Shown here: positions 1 to 6,396 of the stretch, piece after piece | How the letters are laid out: the number at the start of each line of letters is the position of its first letter | How positions within the stretch are numbered: position 1 is the first letter of the stretch | Assembly: GCA_029248825.1 (NCBI GenBank) | Contig: JAQWIP010000059.1 | Coordinates: 1-11,328 of the forward strand | DNA from: Alphaproteobacteria bacterium | GTDB taxonomy: Bacteria; Pseudomonadota; Alphaproteobacteria; RS24 | DNA length: 11,328 nucleotides | Direction of reading: 5' to 3' | Translations under genes and position numbers: made by a program | Notes under the pieces: generated by a model | Database searches by the model: none | Seen by the model: only the letters and a program-made list of their open reading frames with translations | What the model was told of the DNA's origin: nothing

Positions 1-558
1 ATAATCAACATCCCCGCGAGCGCCATTGCCCTTCATAGAAAGCTTTTGAGTGCTGAGTTCCCCCGCCTCCAACCGAATGCGGTTTTCAGTTTCCCCACCT
101 AGTTTCGTGAACTGGGAAACCACGCCAGCAATGGTGTTCGAGCCAAACAAAACGCCTTGCGAACCGCGCAGAATTTCAACTTGCTCCACGCCATCGGTCG
201 TAATGTCCTGCCATAGAACTTGCTCGGAGCGCGGGTCATACAGAGAAATTCCGTCAATGACCAAATCTGTATATTTACCCGGCAAGCCGCGTAAAAACAC
301 ATTCGACAAAGTGCCAATGCCACCCGATTGGGGAATGTTAATACCTTTAAGTTTCAGCGCATCCTGCAAATAAATCACTTGTTGGTTTTCCAAGTCTTCT
401 GCCGTCAGGACATCCACCGAAGCCCCAATTTGCGCCGCAGGGGTGGGAATGCCCGTGGCCGAGACGATAATTTCATCGACCTCTTGAGCCAAAGCAGGCG
501 CCATCAGGCTGGCACTCAAGCACACACCCGCTAGCGCAGATAATTGAATATTTTTCAT
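1..558 (-). CDS. btuB: TonB-dependent vitamin B12 receptor BtuB, N-terminal part (runs off left edge)
   Basis: This is the first 186 codons of an outer-membrane TonB-dependent receptor, inferred to import cobalamin. Residues 1-24 form a signal peptide (MKNIQLSALAG..., cleavage after ALA-Q). A TonB box follows (DEIIVSATG, about 28-36). The plug domain runs from about residue 40, with the typical stretches VFLRGLPGKYTDLVIDG and VEQVEILRGSQGVLFGSNTIAGVV. The beta barrel lies beyond the window. The start ATG at 558-556 has a Shine-Dalgarno GGAG at 569-566 with a 7-nt spacer. The substrate call rests on the cobalamin riboswitch directly upstream on the same strand and on the neighbouring BtuC/BtuF-type transporter genes. 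The TonB-dependent receptor family is certain; B12 as substrate is very likely from context. Confidence 0.93.
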   Translation of the reverse strand, partial: MKNIQLSALAGVCLSASLMAPALAQEVDEIIVSATGIPTPAAQIGASVDVLTAEDLENQQVIYLQDALKLKGINIPQSGGIGTLSNVFLRGLPGKYTDLVIDGISLYDPRSEQVLWQDITTDGVEQVEILRGSQGVLFGSNTIAGVVSQFTKLGGETENRIRLEAGELSTQKLSMKGNGARGDVDY

Positions 559-687
559 GTTGTTTCTCCAAACAGACGAAAGGACCCGCGAAGCCTTAGC
601 GCTGCGCGAGGTAAGCATTTTGTCGCCTGTAACGGAAAACCCGTCTCGGTCTGGTGCATCCCGCCCATCCGAAAAACGACCGATCAA
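559..687 (-). promoter_or_regulatory. btuB leader: riboswitch expression platform and Shine-Dalgarno
   Basis: This stretch links the riboswitch aptamer to btuB and shows no credible gene. Two exclusive RNA pairings are visible. (a) A local hairpin pairs minus-strand ACCTCGCG (612-605) with CGCGGGT (590-584), with one bulged T. (b) A long-range pairing joins ACCCGCGAGCC inside the aptamer (710-700) to GGCTTCGCGGGT (595-584). The segment 584-590 is used by both. A further small hairpin, TGTTT-CTCC-AAACA on the plus strand (561-574), places the Shine-Dalgarno GGAG in its loop. No clear U-tract follows the hairpin, so translational control is more likely than termination. The pairings are seen; the switching role is inferred. 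Confidence 0.55.
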
Positions 688-850
688 GGCAGGTTTCCTG
701 GCTCGCGGGTTTTTGCCTCAGGCCGCCTTCCCCAATTCGTGAGTGGTATAATGGCCGTTGGCTATCCGCTGACAGTTGCGGGAGCAGCTATCGACTTGGG
801 CAAAATTGCGCCCGCACGATATTCCCTTTTAACCCCATAGCTGGGGCACC
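688..850 (-). ncRNA. Adenosylcobalamin (cobalamin) riboswitch
   Basis: Read on the minus strand, the element opens with GGTGCCCC near 850 and carries AAAAGGGAATA. It then shows the conserved core TGCTCCCGCAACTGT, a CCACT-containing L5-like segment, GGGGAAGGCGGCCTGA, and finally the B12 box GCGAGCCAGGAAACCTGCC ending at 688. These match the order and wording of the cobalamin riboswitch family. It lies in the leader of btuB. Riboswitches of this family usually lower expression of uptake genes when cobalamin is plentiful. The expression platform occupies 559-687. Confidence 0.95.
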
Positions 851-864
851 TTGTTCGTGAAATC

Positions 865-893
865 ATTCTAGCCTGAATTTAATGACGCATCAA
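865..893 (-). promoter_or_regulatory. Predicted sigma70-type promoter for the riboswitch-btuB transcript
   Basis: On the minus strand, TTGATG (893-888) and TAGAAT (870-865) are separated by 17 nt. They match the -35 and -10 consensus at 4/6 and 5/6. Transcription would begin near 858, a few bases before the riboswitch starts at 850. The -35 overlaps the stop codon of the upstream permease gene, so btuB probably has its own promoter. Not experimentally known. Confidence 0.6.
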
Positions 894-899
894 GCGTCA
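883..899 (-). terminator. Weak hairpin at the end of the permease gene
   Basis: A perfect 6-bp inverted repeat (TGACGC, 5-nt loop, GCGTCA) overlaps the permease stop codon. On the minus strand it is followed by TTAAATTC rather than a real U-tract. It also overlaps the predicted btuB -35. It may be a weak terminator, a protein-binding site, or chance. Confidence 0.25.
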
Positions 900-1888
900 C
901 TCATCAAAGCGCCCGGGCGACGCAACAGCAGCAGCAAAAGTGGCACGCCAAAAAACGCCGTCAACACGCCAAGCTTTAACTCCGTGCCGGTCGGAATGGC
1001 GCGCACGGCGGTATCGGCCAGCACCAATAAAATCGCGCCCAGCAAAGCCGAGGGCAAGAGACTGCGCGACGGCATATGGCCACAATAGGGGCGCACCAAA
1101 TGCGGCGCCACCAGCCCGACAAACCCAATGACCCCGGTCACGGAAACCACGGCCCCGATTGCCAAAGCCAGCCCCACGGCAATGCGCGCGCGCAAGTTTC
1201 TCATGGCCAGCCCCAAGGTTTGCGCCACTTCTTCGCCCAACGCCAAAGCGTTCAGACTGCGCGCCGTCGAGGCCATTAAAAGACACCCAAGCACCGCCCC
1301 GGGCAAAGCCATATGCACATGCAACCAAGAGCGATTTTCCACCGCGCCCAAAAGCCAGAAAGCGATTTCCAAAGCGGCAAAATAATTCGGGCTTAAATTT
1401 AACGCCAAAGCAATGCCCGCTCCGGCAAAAGCCGATACCGCAAATCCAGCCAAGATTAAGCGCAAAGAAGAGGCGCCCTGTCCCGCCACCCCCATCAGCG
1501 CTGCCACGGAAACCAAAGCCATAATGGCCGCCGCCAAAGGCACCCAATAAGACACGGTCGAGGCGAGGCCTAAATAAATCGCCATCACCGCCCCCAGCGC
1601 CGCGCCATTGCTGGCGCCCAAAAGGCCAGGCTCGGCCAAAGGGTTGCGTAAAAAACCCTGAATGGCCGCGCCCGATAAGCCCAAAACAAATCCCGTCATG
1701 GCCGCGAGCGCAAGGCGCGGCGCGCGGATGGTCTCAAATAAAATCGCATGAAATTCCGAGCCCGTGCCAGACACATAAGCCAGCAAGGCGCGAGGCGATG
1801 TCGCCACATCGCCGATGAGCAAAGAAATGGCGGCAAGGACAAGCAGGAGCGCGAGCAAAATCAGATTGATTTTCAAACCATGTATCAT
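890..1888 (-). CDS. btuC: FecCD/BtuC-family ABC transporter permease, inferred vitamin B12 uptake
   Basis: This is a 332-residue inner-membrane permease, the usual length for the FecCD family (about 330). The first membrane segment starts at residue 6 (KINLILLALLLVLAAISLLIGD), and the rest is hydrophobic with roughly nine to ten spans. Family motifs are clear: IQGFLRNPLAEPGLLGASNG in the first third and GVIGFVGLVAPHLVRPYCG with a following ADTAVRAIPTGTELKLGVLTA near the end, which includes the loop that contacts the ATPase. The family imports cobalamin, heme or ferric siderophores. Cobalamin is inferred from the riboswitch-btuB unit just downstream and the binding protein upstream. The ATG at 1888 is the earliest possible start because an in-frame TAG lies 9 bases upstream (1900-1898). 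No good Shine-Dalgarno is visible. The partner ATPase is not adjacent. Confidence 0.88.
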   Translation of the reverse strand: MIHGLKINLILLALLLVLAAISLLIGDVATSPRALLAYVSGTGSEFHAILFETIRAPRLALAAMTGFVLGLSGAAIQGFLRNPLAEPGLLGASNGAALGAVMAIYLGLASTVSYWVPLAAAIMALVSVAALMGVAGQGASSLRLILAGFAVSAFAGAGIALALNLSPNYFAALEIAFWLLGAVENRSWLHVHMALPGAVLGCLLMASTARSLNALALGEEVAQTLGLAMRNLRARIAVGLALAIGAVVSVTGVIGFVGLVAPHLVRPYCGHMPSRSLLPSALLGAILLVLADTAVRAIPTGTELKLGVLTAFFGVPLLLLLLRRPGALMSDA

Positions 1889-1965
1889 GGCGCCAAGCTA
1901 GCGGCGCGCGCGGGCGCGTGCAACCGCTTATGGACAGGCCAAAAACTTCGTGGCAAGCATGGGGG

Positions 1966-2793
1966 ATGAATTGGTTGCTACCCGCTTTGATTTTTTATGC
2001 CACGCTGGCGCCAGCGCAGGCTTTGCCGCGCGTGATGAGCCTCAACCTATGCGCCGATGCCTATCTGATGCATTTCGCGGCCAAAACTCAAGTGGTCGCG
2101 CTAACCCCGCAATCGCGCGATGCAAGCCTCTCGGCGATGGCCGAGACGGCGCAGAGCTATCCGATAAGCGATGGGCAAATCGAGAGCATCGCGGCGCTGG
2201 CTCCCGATTTGGTGATTGTCTCCAGCTATAGCGACCCGTTGCGCAATCGGTTGATCGAAAAACTGGGCATTCCGCTTTTGGTGCAAAATGCCGCCAATGG
2301 GTTTGGCGCCGCGCGCGCCGAAATGCTGAGCCTAGGCGACGCGATTGGCCGCCCGCGCCAAGCGGCCGCCTATGTGAAACAGCTGGAAGCGCAGCTCGCC
2401 GCTTTGAAACCGGTGCCGCATCGCCCGCGTATCTTGCCGCTGCAAAGGCGCAATCTCACAGTCGGCAGAGGGCATATTTTAGACGAAATTATTGCCCTCG
2501 CTGGCGGGCTGAATGTGGGCCGCCAGATTAGCGCGCAGACGATGGGGCGGGTGAGTTTGGAAACCGCTTTGGCTCATTCGCCAGATTATATTCTGGTCAA
2601 CGCGCGCGCCGATGGGTTTCGCGGGCCCGACAGTCGCGGCATGGAATTTTTAACCCACCCGGCTTTGGCGCGCCGCTATAACGCCGAGCAGCGCCTCTGG
2701 ATCGATAATAATCTGCTGGTCTGTGCGGGCGCCACCACGCCTTTGGCGGTGGAAACGCTGCTCAGCCAAATCCGTCGCCCTTCTTTTAAGTAA
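1966..2793 (+). CDS. btuF: BtuF-like periplasmic substrate-binding protein (class III), inferred cobalamin
   Basis: This is a 275-residue periplasmic binding protein of the helical-backbone type (Peripla_BP_2). The chosen ATG at 1966 gives a clean signal peptide, MNWLLPALIFYATLAPAQA, with cleavage before LPRV. Upstream in-frame ATGs at 1918 and 1930 would put charged, non-signal sequence in front. The mature N-terminus has the pattern RVMSLNLCADAYL seen in this family, then IESIAALAPDLVIVSS in the first lobe. Later come GRGHILDEIIALAGGLNVG and LAHSPDYILVNA in the second lobe. The gene is divergent from the permease, with a 77-bp GC-rich gap. No convincing Shine-Dalgarno precedes any of the starts; G-runs directly abut 1966. 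Ligand specificity is inferred from neighbours only. Confidence 0.82.
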   Translation: MNWLLPALIFYATLAPAQALPRVMSLNLCADAYLMHFAAKTQVVALTPQSRDASLSAMAETAQSYPISDGQIESIAALAPDLVIVSSYSDPLRNRLIEKLGIPLLVQNAANGFGAARAEMLSLGDAIGRPRQAAAYVKQLEAQLAALKPVPHRPRILPLQRRNLTVGRGHILDEIIALAGGLNVGRQISAQTMGRVSLETALAHSPDYILVNARADGFRGPDSRGMEFLTHPALARRYNAEQRLWIDNNLLVCAGATTPLAVETLLSQIRRPSFK

Positions 2794-2800
2794 GAGGCGA
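2775..2800. terminator. Possible weak terminator hairpin between convergent genes
   Basis: TCGCC (2775-2779) and TCTT (2782-2785) pair with AAGA (2792-2795) and GGCGA (2796-2800), leaving a 2-nt bulge and a 6-nt loop. It spans the stop codon of the binding-protein gene, and the convergent gene ends at 2804. The following plus-strand sequence (AGTTTAATTG) is only mildly T-rich, so termination strength is doubtful. Confidence 0.35.
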
Positions 2801-2803
2801 AGT

Positions 2804-3853
2804 TTAATTGAGGGAAAGCGCGCCGCGCATCGCCGAGATAGGCCCGCGCAAAAGATATAGCGGCAAAGGCATGGCGGCATTTTCAATGGTGATAGATTGT
2901 AATTCGGGCGGCGCCAAACCATCGGGCGCGCCAACCAGACGCGCGCGAATGCTGCGGTCGGCAAATAATCCGGCCAACCAAGGCGTGATATGTTCGACCT
3001 CGAGTTCATAATCAATGCCATTGACCCGCGTCTTTAAGCGCGAGCCAGGCCGCAGGGCCATGGCGCCTTGGGGCGGAATTTGCAAATCAATCTGCGCTGG
3101 TGCGCGCGGCACTCGGCTCGGTGCGGCGCCCGAGCTAGCCGCCGCTTGGGTGGCGGCCGAGACCGCAAGGCGAGCTGGCACATCGACATTGACCGGAATG
3201 GGAATGAAAAAGCTGGCGCTCAAGAGCGCCGTGAAAACCAGCGCCGTGGCCAGTTTAACAAAGCCGCGCCGCGCGCCTTTTCGGCCATGCACACCTGCCT
3301 CTAGCGCTTCCACCGTATAGGCGGCGGCTTCGGCCAATTGGTCGAGCATGATACGCACCGGATGCGACCAAGCGGCGGCGCGCAGCAAAACAATACCGCC
3401 GCGCAAGTTACCGTCTTCGCGACGCAAAGGCACATAGAGACCGTTTTGCGGCAAATTATCTGGCCAAGGCTGTTTCAAATCTAACGTATTGAGCAGAGCC
3501 GGCGTGAGTTGCAAATTCCCATAGCCAGATTTATTCAGCCAACGGCCAAGCTGGCGACCCCAATCTAAAATCGGTTTCGTGTCTTTGCTGCGCATCACGC
3601 CAGAGATAGTGACATCATAGATTTTGCCGCGCGGGCTGCAGGTCCAAAACACCGCGCAATCATAGGGCGCAAATCGGTTCAACCGATTGACCACCAAACG
3701 GGCTAAGTCTGGCGCACCAGGCACCCGACGAAACTCATGCTCCAGCAGAAACAGACCCGCCAGCGCGCGCATGCCAACGCTGTCTGGCTGGTCGGCTCGC
3801 TGATAGGCCGCGTCCGTATCAGGGTTCGGCGTTTGGGTTAGGTCGTCAGTCAC
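2804..3853 (-). CDS. GAF-like membrane protein with a reduced HlyD/membrane-fusion-like C-terminus
   Basis: This is a 349-residue protein. Residues about 28-185 look like a GAF-type sensory domain (LAGLFLLEHEFRRV..., VNRLNRFAPYDCAVFW, YVPLRREDGNLRGGIVLLRA). One membrane segment at about 198-218 (FVKLATALVFTALLSASFFI) leads into PIPVNVDVPARLAVS. That wording is like the post-membrane start of HlyD-type periplasmic adaptors. A Pro/Ala-rich linker (about 232-253) follows. The C-terminus (about 255-345) resembles the beta-barrel/proximal part of such adaptors (LRPGSRLKTRVNGIDYELEVEHITPW...). The lipoyl and helical-hairpin domains expected between them are missing. The start is GTG at 3853; an AGGAAAG lies 11 nt upstream. 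The gene stands alone and divergent from the coiled-coil gene. A link to type I secretion-like adaptors is inference; the true function is unknown. Confidence 0.75.
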   Translation of the reverse strand: MTDDLTQTPNPDTDAAYQRADQPDSVGMRALAGLFLLEHEFRRVPGAPDLARLVVNRLNRFAPYDCAVFWTCSPRGKIYDVTISGVMRSKDTKPILDWGRQLGRWLNKSGYGNLQLTPALLNTLDLKQPWPDNLPQNGLYVPLRREDGNLRGGIVLLRAAAWSHPVRIMLDQLAEAAAYTVEALEAGVHGRKGARRGFVKLATALVFTALLSASFFIPIPVNVDVPARLAVSAATQAAASSGAAPSRVPRAPAQIDLQIPPQGAMALRPGSRLKTRVNGIDYELEVEHITPWLAGLFADRSIRARLVGAPDGLAPPELQSITIENAAMPLPLYLLRGPISAMRGALSLN

Positions 3854-3995
3854 GAAAAGTCACACTTTCCTAAAATAAATACAGATGGCATAGATAATTT
3901 ATGACAATGTTGTAAAATGATATTGGGATTCGGCATAGGGCAAATCCCTTACGATGAATTGCCTGTGCGTATCTATGTTGTGTAAGGAGTAAAAA
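3854..3995. promoter_or_regulatory. AT-rich divergent intergenic region
   Basis: This 142-bp gap must hold the promoters of the GAF-like gene (minus) and the coiled-coil gene (plus). It is markedly AT-rich compared with its flanks. Two inverted repeats are visible: GGGATT (3925-3930) with AATCCC (3943-3948) around a 12-nt spacer, and ACAATGTTGT near 3904-3913. A strong Shine-Dalgarno, TAAGGAG, lies 6 nt before the ATG at 3996. I could not settle on a single good -35/-10 pair on either strand. Confidence 0.4.
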
Positions 3996-4706
3996 ATGGC
4001 GGATGAAGAAGGCGAAGTTCGGCGCATGGCCGAGATTGCTGATGCAATCAATGCTATTTTAGAGGCCGGACCTTTGGTTGGAGATACGCCTGCCCAAGAG
4101 GCCGCGCAGACTCCAGAAGAAGCCCCAGAGCTAGAGACAGGGGCAAATTCACAAGCCGATACGCTCGATGCCGCCATCGCCGCAGAATTTGCTACCGATG
4201 GCGAGCTGGCCAGCCCCCCGCAAGTCACTCCCGCAGACGACCCCTTTGGCCCCGCCCCTAATTTAGATTTGCCCGGCAAGATAGACACCAATATGGCCAT
4301 TGGCCAAGACGTGCGCGTGGGCAGCGATATGGCCAATTTATCTTTGCGGATGCAAGATACGCTGTCGGAAATTCGCCATCAGGCCAATGAAGCTTGGCAA
4401 GGCGCGGATGATCTTTTGGCCGAAATGGAAAAAGCTCGGGCGAGCCTCGTTGCAGATGTTCGCGGCCAAATTCAAACCATCGCCAGCGAAACCCAAAAGC
4501 GGCGCCAGACCATTATGCAAGAGCTGGAACAGCTAGAAAGCCAAAGTTTAATGGCGCGGGATGAAATGGAAGTCATGCTGGTGAAATTCGAAACCAGCCT
4601 GACGGATCTCCATTCGCGCTATTTCCATAATGCCGAATCCGAGCGCGAACGTTTGGCGCGCTATCGCGAGTTCTTGCAATTCATGCTGGACGAGCGCGGT
4701 CTGTAA
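3996..4706 (+). CDS. Acidic coiled-coil protein of unknown function
   Basis: This is a 236-residue cytoplasmic-looking protein with no signal peptide and no membrane span. I do not recognise its family. Residues 1 to about 100 are acidic and Ala/Pro/Glu-rich (for example QEAAQTPEEAPELETG), likely disordered apart from a short helix near the start (VRRMAEIADAINAILEAG). Residues about 108-236 are strongly helical with heptad-like spacing and many Glu/Gln/Lys/Arg, for example EMEKARASLVADVRGQIQTI and QTIMQELEQLESQSLMARDE, and end in FLQFMLDERGL. This is typical of a coiled coil. The start ATG is supported by TAAGGAG at ideal spacing. The dehalogenase gene begins 30 bases after its stop, also with a strong Shine-Dalgarno, so the two may be co-transcribed. 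The real gene is well supported; function is not. Confidence 0.8.
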   Translation: MADEEGEVRRMAEIADAINAILEAGPLVGDTPAQEAAQTPEEAPELETGANSQADTLDAAIAAEFATDGELASPPQVTPADDPFGPAPNLDLPGKIDTNMAIGQDVRVGSDMANLSLRMQDTLSEIRHQANEAWQGADDLLAEMEKARASLVADVRGQIQTIASETQKRRQTIMQELEQLESQSLMARDEMEVMLVKFETSLTDLHSRYFHNAESERERLARYREFLQFMLDERGL

Positions 4707-4736
4707 TGTCACGCTTTTTCTTTAAGGAGAAAGTTG

Positions 4737-5624
4737 ATGAGCGCGAAAGCACACCCAAAAAAAACCATTGAAGTGCTTGGCAAGACCATGGGCTATGTCG
4801 AGCTTGGCGATCCGAACGGTCGACCGATTGTGTTTCAACATGGCAATCCCACGTCGTCTTATCTTTGGCGCAATATCCTGCCGCATGCCGAGAGCTTGGG
4901 GCGGTGCATCGCCATCGACCTGATTGGCATGGGCGATAGCGACAAGCTGGAAGACAGCGGCCCCGAGCGCTATAGTTTCGCCGAGCAAAGCCGCTATTTC
5001 GAAGCCGCGCTGAAAGCGCTAAGCATCGAAGACAATATTATTCTCGTCCTCCACGATTGGGGCAGCGCGTTGGGCTTTCATTATGCCGCGCGCCACGGTG
5101 AAACAGTGGCGGGCATTTGCTACATGGAAGCGATTGTGGAATCGATCGCCTCTTGGGACGATTGGCCAGAGGGCGCGCGCGATATCTTCAAAGCTTTCCG
5201 CTCCGAGGCTGGCGAAGAAATCATATTGGAGAAAAACGTATTTGTGGAAGCCGTGCTGCCCAATTCGATTATCCGCGACCTCGACGCGGCCGAAATGGCC
5301 GCCTATCGCGCGCCATTTGAAAACGCAGGCGAAGACCGCCGCCCAACGCTGACCTGGCCGCGCCAAATCCCCATCGCGGGCGAGCCAGCCGATGTGGTCG
5401 CTTTGGTCGATAGCTATGCCGCCTTTATGGCGAAAAGCCCGATGCCGAAACTGTTTATCAATGCCGACCCAGGGTCGATTTTGGTCAGCGGCCAACGCGA
5501 GTTCTGCCGCAGCTGGCCAAACCAGACGGAAGTCACCGTCTCGGGCACGCATTTTATCCAAGAGGACAGCCCCCATGAGATTGGCGAGGCTTTATCGGCT
5601 TGGATTACTGAAAATAATATTTAA
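4737..5624 (+). CDS. Haloalkane dehalogenase, LinB/DhaA-like (subfamily II)
   Basis: This is a 295-residue alpha/beta hydrolase that should cleave carbon-halogen bonds of haloalkanes, giving an alcohol, halide and proton. All expected residues of subfamily II are visible: halide-binding Asn37 in QHGNPTSSYLWRNI, nucleophile Asp107 with halide-binding Trp108 in LVLHDWGSALGF, catalytic acid Glu131 in YMEAIV, and base His272 in GTHFIQEDSP. The cap region includes NVFVEAVLPNSIIRDL and PTLTWPRQIPIAGEPADVVA. From memory of the LinB sequence, the similarity is high along the whole length (same triad spacing, IGMGDSDKL, GPERY, PNQTEVTV). No signal peptide is seen. The ATG at 4737 has AAGGAG 7 nt upstream and is preferred to the TTG at 4734. 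Natural substrate is unknown; related marine and soil enzymes have broad specificity. Confidence 0.96.
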   Translation: MSAKAHPKKTIEVLGKTMGYVELGDPNGRPIVFQHGNPTSSYLWRNILPHAESLGRCIAIDLIGMGDSDKLEDSGPERYSFAEQSRYFEAALKALSIEDNIILVLHDWGSALGFHYAARHGETVAGICYMEAIVESIASWDDWPEGARDIFKAFRSEAGEEIILEKNVFVEAVLPNSIIRDLDAAEMAAYRAPFENAGEDRRPTLTWPRQIPIAGEPADVVALVDSYAAFMAKSPMPKLFINADPGSILVSGQREFCRSWPNQTEVTVSGTHFIQEDSPHEIGEALSAWITENNI

Positions 5625-5673
5625 TAATCATACTATTGTTGACCTGATACCCGAATAACGCCATTTTATTTCC

Positions 5674-6327
5674 ATGGCTGGTGATAAAAGACGCACGGAG
5701 GCGCTAGCGGAAGCGCTTGCCCTCCCTATTTTGACGCAAACTTTGGCGGAAGGGCAGAAAATGCCCGCCGATACACAGATTTGCGCTTCCCATAGCGTAT
5801 CTCGCACGGTGGTGCGCGAGGCGTTTCGTATTTTAAGCGGCAAGGGGCTGATTATCGCGCGTCCACGTGTTGGCACTATGGTCGCGCCGCGCACCGGTTG
5901 GGCGCTGTGGGATGGCGATATTCTGCACTGGCTCGACAATCATAGCCATGCCAGCAATACGGCGGATTTCCTCGATAAATGGCTGGCCGATGCCATGGAT
6001 ATTCGGCTCGCCTTGGAGCCGAGTTTTGCCGCACTGGCCGCCTCGCGCGCCACGCCGACCGCCAATGAAACGCTGCAATCGGCCCTGCGCGAGCTGCAAC
6101 ACTCTGGCTCGCTGGAGGCCGAGGCCGCGTTTCTCGCCGCCCTTTATGACGCCACGGGAAATGATTTCGCCGCCTATCCGCGCCAATTAACCGGCTGGAG
6201 CTTGCGCCATCGCCAAGCGGAGGCGCCATTGGCAGATTACGCCAAAATGACCGCCGCCATTGCCCAAAAAGACGCCGCCAGCGCGCGCCAAAGCGCTTTT
6301 CAAGCGCTACTGGGAAGCCAGACTTAG
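5674..6327 (+). CDS. GntR-family (FadR/FCD-like) transcriptional regulator, shortened
   Basis: This is a 217-residue DNA-binding regulator. The winged helix-turn-helix spans about residues 10-72 (LPADTQICASHSVSRTVVREAFRILSGKGLI-type recognition region, then ARPRVGTMVAPR). It is followed by the linker GWALWDGDILHWL, which resembles the WNLLDPDVLRW-type linker of FCD-subgroup regulators. The helical effector domain runs from about 95 to 213. It is shorter than usual and the normal metal-binding histidines are not evident: the D..FH position reads EAAFLAAL, and the late H...AI...D...A pattern reads YAKMTAAIAQKDAASA. The gene lies 49 bp after the dehalogenase gene on the same strand, so it may regulate that gene, but no operator was identified. 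The ATG at 5674 lacks an obvious Shine-Dalgarno. The regulator family is secure; target and ligand are unknown. Confidence 0.85.
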   Translation: MAGDKRRTEALAEALALPILTQTLAEGQKMPADTQICASHSVSRTVVREAFRILSGKGLIIARPRVGTMVAPRTGWALWDGDILHWLDNHSHASNTADFLDKWLADAMDIRLALEPSFAALAASRATPTANETLQSALRELQHSGSLEAEAAFLAALYDATGNDFAAYPRQLTGWSLRHRQAEAPLADYAKMTAAIAQKDAASARQSAFQALLGSQT

Positions 6328-6368
6328 CTATATTTGACGGGTTTTGGACATGCGGCGCGTTATATCCG

Positions 6369-6396
6369 TTGATTGGCGCAAATCTGGCGCTAGACT
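6369..6396 (+). promoter_or_regulatory. Possible promoter of the sigma/anti-sigma/sensor genes
   Basis: TTGATT (6369-6374) and TAGACT (6391-6396) are separated by 16 nt, each matching 4/6 of the sigma70 consensus. Transcription would start near 6403. That leaves a leader of about 66 nt before the TTG start at 6469 with its GGAGG, but only about 9 nt before the alternative TTG at 6412. An ECF-type autoregulated promoter is also possible in this gap but was not recognised. Confidence 0.35.

Noticed and set aside
544..840. Plus-strand open frames of 61-98 codons across the riboswitch
   Set aside because: They lie over a conserved structured RNA on the opposite strand, have no family resemblance and no good ribosome-binding site.
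897..1547. 216-codon second minus-strand frame within the permease gene
   Set aside because: It is a Gly/Arg/Phe-rich shadow of the permease, which itself carries clear FecCD motifs.
3899..4336. 145-codon minus-strand frame over the coiled-coil gene and its leader
   Set aside because: It is Ser/Ala-rich with no motif, and the plus-strand gene has a strong ribosome-binding site.
4734..4736. TTG as the dehalogenase start
   Set aside because: The next codon is ATG with better Shine-Dalgarno spacing, and LinB-like enzymes fit the ATG start.
5019..5576. 185-codon minus-strand frame inside the dehalogenase gene
   Set aside because: The plus strand encodes all catalytic residues of a known enzyme family; the antisense frame shows no motif.
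6334..6366. TTGACG and TATATC as a promoter before the sigma gene
   Set aside because: The spacing is 21 nt, too long for a sigma70-type promoter; the pair at 6369-6396 fits better.
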